DNA of 64,000 nt from Centroberyx gerrardi (taxonomy: Eukaryota > Chordata > Actinopteri > Beryciformes > Berycidae). Positions within the stretch are counted from its first letter, which is position 1, and every line of letters starts with the position of its first letter. The DNA lies in contig NC_136016.1 of the NCBI RefSeq assembly GCF_048128805.1, forward strand, positions 20,564,176 through 20,628,175, written 5' to 3'. The translations under genes were made by a program, and so were the position numbers. The notes under the pieces were generated by a model. The model was not told the DNA's origin and did no database searches. It worked only from the letters and a program-made list of their open reading frames with translations. Of the stretch, positions 33,719 through 46,100 are shown in pieces.

Positions 33719-36281
33719 ATTTTAGAGATAATGCAAATGTTAACATTCTTTCCACCCCATTAACTGTTCACAAGGGAATTCAAATTCACATTTCTTTACT
33801 TCCCTCTACTTCTAACTGTCCACAGAATTCATATTGGAAACTTAATAGTTCTGTTTTGTGTTATGAAGCAGTTAAACTCAGGGTTAAAGAACTAATACAA
33901 GTCTTCTGGAATGAGGCTCAGACTGAAAAAGTATATGGCAGTAAATGGGAACTTTCAAAATTTGAAGTTGGCAAATTTTTTTAGGAAATATTGTAGTAAT
34001 CTCGTTAAGGATAAAAGATCTGAGGAAGAAAAGGTGATTTCCACGATAACTGCCTTATCCTCCAAATGTCCTGATAAGTTGTCCTCCAAAGAAAAAGAAA
34101 TACTGTTTGAATATCAAAACAAACTAGATAAGCTCTATCAATCTAAAGCTGAAGGGGCTTTAGTAAGGTCCAGGAGGCGATGGCTGGAAGAAGGTGAACA
34201 GAACTCAGCGTATTTCTTTAGGTTAGAAAAATCCCAGTCCAAAAATAATATCATTCATCAGCTTAGAATAGAGAACATAGTATGATGATGCAAACCAGAT
34301 TGCAAACTTCTGTTCCAACTTTTATAAAAAAAATCTATATAGCTTTCAATATTGCGATGATAGTACTGTTTCATTTCTGGATCCTTTAACCCAATGAACA
34401 CTGCGGACCAAGAATTCTGTGATCGTCCAATCTCTCTTAAGGAAATAGTAGACTCAATTAATAGTTTAAAGAACAATAAATCTCCTGGATTCTCCTGGTC
34501 TTCGTTTAAATGTGAGTAAGTGCGAATTAACGGCAGTCAGAAACTGTGAGTTGCCCTCTATCTATAATATTCCAATTAAGGACACAGTCACCTACCTGGG
34601 AATAGTCATAACAAAAAAAACAGAAAGCTAGATGTGATTTGAACTTTATCCCGATTTTAGAGAGAACCAGGAAAAACCTTAATCAGTGGCTTCAGAGAGA
34701 CTTAAAGGGCAGAGCGTTACTCTCTAAGGCAGAGGGTATCCAGGCTTACCTACGCTGCTGTTTCATTAGATGTTGACAAAAAAATTGGTAAAGATCCAGT
34801 GACCAGTTGCTTTATAACTTTATTTGGAAAAATAAAACTCATTATATTAAAAAGTCTGTCTTAATGAATAACTATAATAACGGTGGCCTCAATTTTCTTG
34901 ATTTTAGTACATTAAACAACAAGGTTAATTGGATTAGGCACTACTTAAAAGACCCTACCACTGTTTGGAATTTTATTTCTCATCATATGTTTTCTAATTT
35001 GGCTGGTCTGAAATGTGTTCTACTTTGTAACTATAATATTGATCGGATTCCCGTCTCTCTCTCAAATTTCCATAAGCAAGCACTTTTGGCATGGTTTCTT
35101 ATTTATAAGAACAATTTTTCTCCAAATAGATACTTTATATGGAACAACAGGGACGTGTGTTACAAAAAGAAAACGTTGTTTTTGGACAATTGGTTCAGGA
35201 ATGGTATTGTACTATTATTATTGTACTATTGGTATTGTAATGGTATTGTGAGTCAACTATTCAATAAGGAGGGAAAGCTTTTTGGTTACCAAGAATTTCT
35301 CTATCATTATAAGATCCCTGTGAGCCTTAAACAATTTGCTGTAGTCTTTGATGCCATTCCATCTGGTTGTCATGCTCTGTAAGGGTTATGCCTCTCCTCT
35401 CCTCTTCTGCTGTGACACCTTCGCTTGATCCAGTTGACACACCTATAGGAAAATTATGTTTTCCACCTGCTTCCTGTAAAAATAACAGAAAAATCCGCAC
35501 CTAATTCCAAACTGAATGTGTCTCTGTCCCATATTGCAACCTGGAATGAACTTGTTCAGGACATATGTTATGGTCTCTTCCTAATAGATATCTACTGGTT
35601 AACAAAGTTAAATAAATTTGTTTTAAGATCATTCATCGTTGTTATCCTGTCAAGTCATTTTTGGTGAGATTCAAGAAGGATATTGATGTAACTGAAATAA
35701 AAAACTGAACTGATATTGATGTAACCTGCACTATTTGTAACCTGCACCCAGAGACTGTCTTCCAGTTGTTTTGGTCTTGTGATCACACTCGGAGTCTGTG
35801 GCAAGGCATCTGTCGTTTTATACTGGACTCTGTCTATGATGCTTTTCTACTTTGCTTGAAGGATGTATTGTTTGGTTTTACAAATTATAGGAAAGAATTA
35901 GAAAATGATTTTTTTTCTGTGTAATATCATCATATAATTTATCATATCAATATCATCATATTGCTGGCCAAGTTTTATATCCATAAATGTAAGGTGTTAA
36001 AAACTAAACCCTTTTTTTGTACCTTTAAAAAGGAAGCAGAGTCCTACATTAGAACATTATCTACCTCATGCAATAGAAAAGCTGTGAAAACCTTAAATTT
36101 GTGCTACAAATTTAACCTCTTAATATAATTTTTACTGCACCATTTTCATTTTGTATTTGTTTGTGTCAAGCTTTGTTTGTAACCCCTGACATTGTATATT
36201 TGTATGTTTGTTATTCTTTGTTACTGTTTTTAATTTTGTATATCTGATGCTGATGATGATGATAATAATAAAAAAATAACA
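33719..36281 (+). mobile_element. L1-type (Tx1-like) LINE copy, 5' truncated and internally deleted
   Basis: The insertion is bracketed by a 13-bp direct repeat ATTAGTATGTCGT (33706-33718 and 36282-36294), the target duplication. Fragments of the second ORF are visible in order: SYWKLNSS after the lost endonuclease; RRRWLEEGEQNSAYFFRLEK; then NNKSPGF at about 34470-34490, where the reverse-transcriptase core should start. The frame instead jumps to a region normally downstream of the catalytic residues (LNVSKCELTAV). The C-terminal part (34807-35382) holds LYNFIWKNK and GGLNFLDFSTLNNKVNWIRH. The 3' end is a GAT/AAT-rich tail. Stops and the missing core make it inactive. Confidence 0.88.
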
Positions 36282-36294
36282 ATTAGTATGTCGT

Positions 36295-37485
36295 GAATGC
36301 AATATTGAGAAGAACTTTTGGGAGAAGTCTGTGGTTATAGATTTAATAGATTTGCTGCTTTTTCATTTTTCATTTTGGATGGTAAATTCTTCCTTCACAA
36401 AAATTCCTGGAAGGTGCAATAAGATTTGATATCTTCTTAATAAAGCTAAAATATATTTTACAATCTTTAAGATCAATTAACAACAATCAGAAACATTTTT
36501 CAAACTGATGAATATTTCCCTGCACTTTGGACTGCTTATTTTTCATATTTCTGGATCTTGTATCAAAGTCATATATTTTTTTTGTACTTACCTTTTGTGT
36601 TTGGCTTTTAATCCTTTTTATTTTGTGAACCACGTTTGTATGATGTAGTAGATTTTCTGTCATCATTTCATACTGCCTGATTTCATCTTTTTGTAACTCA
36701 ATACAAAAACATAGCATGGCGTATTTTGTATGAATGGATAAAGCATCTTTGCATCCTTTCTCATAAGAAACCAAAAACACATTTTCTGCTTCATTTTGAT
36801 CTTTTATTTTCAGCTTAGATTATGTAACAGTAGAGTGTGTCTGTGTCTGTGTGTGTGTGTGTGTGTGTGTGTCCTTGGTTCATCAGAAGTCGCATGTGAG
36901 GTCAATCCAATTAAACCATCTCAAATATGTGGAGAGAGACCAAACTAAAAAAAATTTGGTACAGCAATCCTTAAAACCAAATAAAATATCCATTAAACTC
37001 TCAATATCATTCTTAAAAGGGTGATATACTTTGCAAATAATAATCACAGGCTAACTCTGGTCTTTAACACGATATGAAACCGTTGTGTATTTGTTTGTTT
37101 GTTTGTATTTCCCCCCCCCCCCCCAAAACTCGGTAACACTGCATCCATCTCCGTTCCAGAAACCAATGGTGTGGCGGCCGGCCGGGGGAGGAGAGAAGGG
37201 GGGCGGGAAGCTACATTAGCGGCATAGCTGAGCTCTCAATATGAGAAAGCTGACACACTGGACTTTGCCTCTCATTTAATATTGTTCATCATAGGAACTG
37301 ATTCAGTCTTGTTTTCTTCATTTGACTTGATTTATTCTCCTTGTTCTTGTTCTTCTCCTCCTCCTCCTCCTCCTCTTCTTCAGCATAGTTGTGTGTAAAG
37401 AGAGAGTAGCTGTTTGGGTCGGCTCTAGCAGCGTTCTCCTCTGGTTAAAAAGTGGAAGATCTCCATGCATGCTGCCGCTGCCGCT
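36295..37485. other. GSPT1 3' flank
   Basis: Contains a GT microsatellite (36842-36872), a C homopolymer (about 37111-37124) and TTTATT at 37331-37336, an AATAAA poly(A) signal about 150 nt after the GSPT1 stop. I see no gene between the L1 copy and GSPT1. Confidence 0.5.
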
Positions 37486-38085
37486 TTAGTCCTTTTCTGG
37501 CACCAGCTTCAGCACTTTGCCGATGGCGATGGTTTTACCTGGAGGAGGAGGAAGAGGAGGAAGAGGAGGAGTGAGGGATGAAATGTTCAATTCAAGACTT
37601 CTGCTGTTTTCATTATTTAAGCGTTTAGGTCTCAGAGCCACAATGAAACGGCATTTTGAGAGCGTCTTGCTTCCTTAAACTGATGCGTTTCCGGTTGAAA
37701 CAGAAAATTGGGGCGGGACATTCATTTAAAGTGTAAACCAATGGGATGTCAGTTAGGGAGAGAAAGGCAGTTTTATTTGATGGGATTTTGTTTTATTGGA
37801 ATTTTTATTTATGCCTACTGGTACACGATGAGGTAACCACTAAAGATATGGTATGTATATGGTATTTTGATCTAAAAATACAAGAAAATTTAAAAATCTG
37901 CAAATGTTTAGGCATTTATTATTAAATAGGTGTATATTATGACATGGAAAATTATCTAACAAGGTGAAACAGTCATTTTTCATTGTGACTTGAAGTCTGC
38001 ACTGCACATATATGGAAACATATATGGAACCATCCAAATCTTCACACTCAAAAACTCGTCTTTCTCTCTCTCTCACTCCCTCACT

Positions 38086-38126
<41 letters not shown>

Positions 38127-40107
38127 ACCTTACCTTCATCTCGCAGTGTGAATCGGCCCATCTGAGGGAAGTCTTTGAAGGTTTCGAGGCAGATGGTTCC
38201 CGCGGCCCGCAGCCTGGCGATGCAGACCTGGTCCTGCTTAACGAAGCGTGGTCGGGTTTTGCTCTTCTCCCCCGTCTTCTTGTCCACCAGACAGATTAAG
38301 GCCTGCGGGCGGGACCAAAGAGTTTTATTAAAGTCCAGTCAGGCCGGGCGGTGAGCAAAAACTACTGACTGAAACATACAGTCCAGCACTGTAAAAAGGT
38401 CTGAGCAAAAAGTTTGGAAAGTGAAGTAGTGACTCACTGTGATTTGCACTTCTTCAATGCAGGTGTGGATGTGAAGGACTGCATTGTAACCAGGGCAAAT
38501 GATTGATTTGTGCTCAATGATGACGATCTGAAATGAAAGAACAATATCAGCAAATGAACAATATAGAAAGTTGATAGAATATCAGAATCAGAAAGTAGAA
38601 TCACTTGATTTGCCGAGAGTCATACATGTGTTGGAGATTTTGATGCAGGAACATATTAACATCACATGGTGACATTAGTATGTTCTGGTAAATATGGTAG
38701 AGGGACAAAGAGGCTTCTCATTCAGTTTATCAGCACTTGATTCGCAGATGAATGTAAAAGTTAATTTCGGACACCGTTTTGCTCAGCACTCTATCACTAT
38801 GTGCAGGTAAAAGATAAGTTCAAGCCTTTATTGTCCTATATGGGAAATTTGCTTTAGAGCTGGGCATTAAACACAGTTCATGCTCACAATAAACAACAGA
38901 AAGACATAAAAATGAACAATGGAAAGAACGGTAGAAGAAGCCGAGTTTTATCTGTTAGCATCAAAAGGGATAAACAAGAACTTCAATCAATTTAATGTAG
39001 GCTGTGGTTCCTGAACCTTTCCGCTGAAGGGAGTGGCTCAAGTTCTCCCCACAAGGAACGATCAAGGAAGTCTGCGGTGCGTAACGAGAACACCGACGCC
39101 AACGCGCAGCAGCTCCGGTCATCCGACGGCGGCGCTCTTTGGTCTTTACCTGTGCGTCGAAGGTGCGGCCCGAGTGGCAGAGGTTGTCGGCGTTGCAGAG
39201 GATGAAGCCGGGCAGGATCTCCTCCTCCTCGATGCCCTTCAGCCTCAACTTCAGGTTCTCTCCGGGAGCCGCATCGTCCGTCTCCACGTCGTCGCTCAGC
39301 AGGCTCAACACCTCCACTGTGTGCTGCAACGCGCCAGAGAGCAGGTCTAACTTCCCCTTTACCAGCATCAAACTACCAAAGACTCATAAAATGACCGAGT
39401 TCCCCTTTACACCTGGCAAACGTGTGTCTCGTTGCCTTGATGGAAAGGCAAAGGCTTTGGAAAGAAATTCATACATAGGCATCAACTTCACTATTTATAT
39501 TTGTCTAAGAAACAAATTTCAAGCATTTAGGCATAAGCCCTTAGATCAAATGCGTCCCTCACTACCTCCGGAGCTGGTTTGGGCGATCAGATTTCAATCC
39601 ATCCTCAATCTGTCTCAATGTCTCTGTATTTTTAAGTGGTTTAGAGTTATCCAATTACAGTCTGATCACCCAAGACACGTTAAAATCAGGTGTAAAGAGG
39701 CTCTGAGATGATGTACAGGGAAAGCCACGGTCATTAGTTAAGTGTTTTAGCATAAATTAACATGTTTTTGCTGTAATGCAAATGAAACTTTTTACATTTT
39801 ATGCATTTAGCTGACGCTCCTGTCCAGGGAAACTTACAAATTACAAGGAGTCAGGGTTCAGTGTCTTGCTCAGGGACGCTTGGCTGGTGTGGGAATTGAA
39901 CCTGTGACTTTTTGGTTACAGGACAGTCTGTGTAACTGTCTAGGCCGCAGTATAAGTGATACAAGAATGAGGCCTTCAGGTTATTTCCAGTAAACGGTTA
40001 ACTGGTCCCATGTGAGGAGATCTCACCCTGTTTGGCATCATGACCAGCTGCTGGGCTTTACTGATGGATCCGGACTCCAGCTTCCCAAGGATCACCGTGC
40101 CCATGTC

Positions 40108-40143
<36 letters not shown>

Positions 40144-43100
40144 GCACGCACGCACACACACACACACGTTGAGAAGGATCAGAGCAATTTAACGTCTCAA
40201 AAATCAGCGTGACTCTGTAAGTGTGTTCAAGCACCTTTCTAATTCTGTTCAGTGCCACTTAGGTACTTAAAGGGTCGGGGTGCATGATTCTGGCAAAAAT
40301 GATCATCTCGATCATCTAGCTGGATAGTGTGATTACAATTATTAATCACAGTTAATTATGTGTTTAGTGGTTCCCAGTGATTAGAGGAACATTTTATTGC
40401 ACATTTTGCATCTAGACTATTTTAAACTAAACTAAGCACAAAAAACAGGCTGCATATTCCTTTTTTACATTTTTTAATTAATTCAGGGGAGAGCAGAAGA
40501 CTGTAACACTGTCATGATCAGTGTAAATAAATAATGTATAGAAGGAACATGCAGAGTTTCTTGAGTGCGGCCCATAGTCGGTCTGATATGTATATATGAC
40601 ATTACAGGGCCTAATGCAGTGCCCATCACCTAATGCACTCTGGAAAACAGTGCAGCTGAGTGTACGGGCTACACAGTTCATCATGTATAAACTGTATATT
40701 GGCATTTTGGTCTCCACCATTAATAACAGTAGAATTTGCCAATATTAAAGCATTTTGTTTAATTTCATTTAGAATGCTGCTGCAGATGTATATAACCAAG
40801 ATGTTGAGATAAAATGCAAAAACTGCAATAAAATAATTTTGTTCCCCCTACATCATCGAGACGGACCCCGCGTTCACACTGCGAGCAACGTGTGGAACGG
40901 TCAGCGAGCCTGTCGGACGAGGGAAGTTGGCCACACGTGAACTTTATGCGGTCAGCGGCTATCAACAGCCAGATTTCCATGCTTCCTCGTTTTCCCTCCC
41001 GATGTTGTTTCAGGGACAATAGTTCCAACTGGCAAGTGCAACACAGGCGAGAAGTTGTTTACATCCATTTCAAGCTTCCCAGTTCTCTAAGACTGCAGGA
41101 ATAAACGTCTCAAAAACAGAGAGCGGCTGCTGCATCCATCGTTGGGTTCGACGGTAAACTCTGAATTAGCGCTTGCTAGTTAGCTGTGTTAACTCAAAAC
41201 GATGTAACGTTATGAAAGTCAATACCAAAGCAGTGATAAATACACGATTTGCCTGTTTGTGGCTGCTTTGTAGCTGCATGAGATGCGATCGGGGCTTCTC
41301 ACACCGCCCAAAGTTGCTCGCAGTGTGAACGCGGGGTAATGATCGTGGCTGATAATAATATTATTTGATAATTGTGATCCCAATACCAAGCCAAATAAGC
41401 AGGATTACTGTTTTAGCCACAACTGTGTGGCCCTGCTGCATGTGGTACGGGGGACTTGGCTGGCTGAACAGCAGTATCCAGCTTCCAGTTAACTGAACCA
41501 TAATCCCATTACAGCAGAAGAACACCAGGCTTAGTTAGGACTACTTAGGCTCACAGCCTCTGCATAAGGCTCTTACGCAATCGCAGGAAGAGAGGAGTCT
41601 ATAACATGAGGAAACAAATCAACAGAAAGAGAGGAGGATGGAGGGGAAATGCTGCATACGAAGAGAGGAAAGAGGGGCCGATGATTTATGTAGGAACGAC
41701 TGAGGAAGCTCAGAAATAACTCGATTCCATCAACACTTCTGTGTCGTGCTGCTTCCAAAACCTACACCGAGACCGGTGCCAAGAAGCCGAATTATCCTCG
41801 AGACAAATGACTGTGCGCAGGCTGCAGTGTGTGTGAGTGAATTCTTGGAAGGACACCCAAGGCGAAGGAGAATGAAAAACCGGAAAAGCTGCATTAATTT
41901 TTTTGGCCATCTGAACTAAACAGACCAAAAAGAAGTTTTGCTGAAAGTTTCACGCCTACTCATCCTGCCGAGGAGCGTCTGGTGGAGAAGACGAGCTCGC
42001 CCCAGTTCTCTGCTTTCCCTTTGCCTTGTGGAAGAGAATCACGTCCCTCCAGCTGCTCACCTTGTACTTGTCTACAATAGGTAGTCTGACTGGTCCGTCG
42101 CTGAATCTGGTGAAGTTTGGCAAACTGTCCAGGTGGGGAATAAATGGCAACCCTCTGGTAAAGAACAAAGAAGAAGACTGTCGGTCACAGTGATCAACAG
42201 AGAGGAAATCGATAAATATAGACTGCTGATATTTGCAGCAAGAGACAAACAGTGTTGACACAAAGACATTTCAAATTTAAACTGTTTAAAAATACAATTC
42301 AAATGTTCTAGCTTGTCAAAAGGAGGTACCAACCCTACACTCCTATAATTGTTGCTCTTGCCTAACAGCTGTACTGTCGGCTCCAGTAGAGCAGCAGCAC
42401 CATGTTGCTCAATGGCACCTCAACAGTGATTGTTTCCCTCACTTGGATTCAAACTGGCGATCTTCTGGTCATAAGTTAGTTTCTCTAACCATCAGGCCAC
42501 TGTGGCCACTGTAGCTAATCAGTTATTCATTATTGTCACATGATGATAAAGTGATAAAGTGAGCCAGGGTCCGAAATTAACCAGGAAAGTTCATAAAATG
42601 CCCCGAAAACTGGGAGCACCCTGTTTTGCATTTAACCCTGTTTGCATCTTATTTGTTAAGTTGTCAAATAACCACGCATGAATGCAACTACTGTCCCACG
42701 TGGGCCACCATAGGAGATTCATGGCGTCTATGACGGTTGTTTTCTTTTCCAGTGCATTTAGGGAGAGAATTTTTTTTTTTTTTTTTCAAAATCAGAAATC
42801 CACTGAGTAAGCAGTCTGAAGCAGCAGAAAATTTTGACACCACACAGCCAGCAGTAGAAGAAAATGCCGACCTTAAAAAAAATACTGCATCAACAAAAAA
42901 TAAAACAACCAATATCGTAAAAAAAAAACAAAAAAAACAAAACAATCAGGGGGTGAAAAATGGAGCAGTTGGGGACACAGAGGGGGAAAACGGCTCCATC
43001 CTCTTCTGTAAGGCCTGCTGCCAACTTCCAGCAGTGGGCAGAGATGAAAACAAACATTAGTGGTACAAATTGAGAATTTATTTGCTAATGTGCAGTGCAA

Positions 43101-46100
43101 ATGTATTATTTCATAGTTCAATAGGATTGCCCCAGAAAAGGACAAATACGCCCCAGAGAAAATCAGATCAAGGGGGCCAAAAATGCCCTCTGTAATACAT
43201 ACGTACAAAAGAGGAAGAGTGTGAAAGGCAAAGAATAATCTGATTTAATAATCTGAACCGTGCGTACAAGTTTCCCTTTATAAGTCCCAATCAACTTGTA
43301 ATTTTGCGCATGTGAACGAGTCTCACATCCCACCCCATTAACCACAGTTAGGAATAAATGGTTAATGAAACACCCTTCATAAATATGCTTGTCATTCTAT
43401 TCTGAGAGAGTGAAACTGAAGTGCTTGTGAGGGAAGGCGAGGTGAGCGGTATTGTTTGGTGGATTTAGTTCAGTAGTTATCACCAAATGAAAAAAAAGTG
43501 TCACAGCAGCAGTTGATGCTGAGCCAGAAATAAAAAAAGACACAATCCAATAGAAAGGTTGACGCCAAGAAGCTCACCGCTGCACATGGACAGAGCGTCG
43601 GTGCCGCCGGCGGGGCCAAGGCGACACCGGAGCTCTCTCTCCCTGACGGACGGATCGGCTCTAACGGGGGAAACGCTAGTTAAGTGGCACTGTGCCGGAA
43701 AAAGTGGGTGACACCCACACGGCATTAGAGGAAGGTGACACTGCTGCGGGTGACCCAGGTTTCCTAAATGTCCTAAATGTGCCTTTTGTTTTTGGAGAGT
43801 GAACCTAACCACGCATCCAACACTTCACACTCATTGGATTTGACTCCAAAATAAATAAATAAATAAATAAATAAATAAAATAACAGACTTGACATGTTTT
43901 CATTCTCATTCGTTCTCATTTTGTGATTCGGCATATCATCATGAAGCAACATCATCGCCTTTCACAACCCTGTGGCCGTCAGTCCAATTGCTTAACACCT
44001 TGAATATGTCGCAATTAATTTGGACACGCAACAAATAAATAATGGCTGTTCCTCTGGGATATGATAAGAAGTCTGTGTAATTTGATAGAGAGCATAAAAA
44101 ACTAAGTGAAATGTCATTTTACTTTATTTCACTGCTTCGTTGGGACTTTCAAGCCCTGATTTGTGCGTATGTCACTGTGTTTATACATACAGTGTTTATA
44201 AATGAAGCCCCAGGTCCTTTATTCTTCCAAGACCGAGCGCTGGAGGTAAAAAAGTTTCAACTTACAGCGAGAGAGTGCTGAGCTTCAAACTGTTTTCAAT
44301 AGCTGCTTAGGATGATCAGCACTCCCAAGTGTCTGTTTAGCACTAACGAGCTAAGAAATAGGTGCCTTAGTATGTAATACTGTTAATTCTGTGGCTCCAT
44401 GTGTCTTTGCCACTTGTAGGGTTGTTTGATAAGTATTGATCCTGGATTTCTGAGACAATACCTGTACTCAGTGTGCCATACATTCAGTAGAAACCCACTC
44501 ACAGAGCCTGGAGACTTACGTGTACCAGGGGCACTCGGTCACAGGGTCCTTGAGGTTGGCCCCTGTGAGTCCGGAGCAAGGCATGAAGTGGATGTCCTTC
44601 TTGGGGTTGAAGCCCACCTTCTTCAGAAATGGCACCAGCTTCTCCTTACACTCCTCATACCTGCGGGACAGGAACGAAAGGACGGGCTCATATCTGATAC
44701 ATAACATCTTCCATTTTACACAAGGTGACGAGGGAACTGAAGAAGAAAAGGATTTGTTGTTAATATCTTAATGAGATCGATGAAAGAGAGCGTGGGTTTG
44801 TTTAGAGTAATATCTAATAAGTCATTTAACAAAGCAATCGTAAACACAAACTGGCCGATTTGGTTGAAAACAATATCACGATAATGATAAGTATCTTTTT
44901 ATATATCGATATATATCACGATATGGCTTATTAAAATGTTTCATACCTCATTTTGTCAGAGTTTTAGATAAAATTTAGCTTGTTATCATCAGTTTAGACA
45001 GCAGAATTGTGTGTCATGATATCCCAAAATCAGCATATCATCACAATATGATTCCACTGAAAGACGATAAACGATAATATTGAATTATCGGCCAGCTGTA
45101 GGTGAGATGCATCATTCTCCCAAGTTTTGTCAAACTCTGAGATATCGCATTTCATCTTATATCAGCAAACCGATATATTGGTCTGACTCTAGTCACTACA
45201 TGAATTGTCAGGATGTTCCTGCACAGCTGTCATCAATACAAATGCAATGACTCAGATTCAAAAGCCTCAAAAGGAGTGTCAACTATGTGGGATAAAGAAA
45301 GAGAAAACAGAGACAAAAGCTTCATGTCTGGACCTGACGAGTTGCGACCAAGCCCAAGTTAAACACAAGGGGTAAAACTGATCTGTGTTTGCCCAGGCTC
45401 CCGTGTTCTGCTCTGTTCACCTTTCTAGGCTCCAGTTGACAGTGGGGTCGTCCATCTTGTTGACCAGGACAATGAGATGTTTGACTCCTGCCGTCTTAGC
45501 CAGCATGGCGTGTTCCCGCGTCTGCCCTCCCTTCTCAAAGCCCGTCTCAAACTCCCCCTTCCTGGCTGAAATCACCTGGTGGGAGCCAAGAGGAGACAGG
45601 CGGAAAGTCATTGTTACTGCCACTGATTTACAGCTAAAAGCATCTTTTACTTCTGTGGTGTTGTTTATATTTTGGTGAGCTTATCACAGAGTTCCTATAC
45701 AAATTCAATGCCAAAATCAGCACTTTTTCCAAATCTTAATTTCTTGATATGAAGATTTTGGTTGGTGTTTTGTATAATTTAACTCTGTTAGTCATCTTGT
45801 CCGAACTAACTCCACCTGCCATATCACTCTACACATGATTATTCTTCATAGCAATAAATATCAGACTATGTGAGATGACAGGGGTCTAAACCACAGCAAA
45901 TGTGCAGTCGTATGTGTATCAGGACAGTACAGGTACAGCAATATTTTTCCATGCTTTTCTTAACTTGTTTGTGCAAGTTTTGCAGGTTGAGGGAAAATGG
46001 GTCCAACAAAAACAGTAAGATATATCACTTGATCACAAAATAACTCCTGGAGTGCAGTGAACATCACAGACTGATGATACAGTGAAAATATCAAAGAGGG

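Noticed and set aside
33652-35382. Open frames as host genes
   Set aside because: They are fragments of the L1 second reading frame inside an insertion with a defined target duplication.
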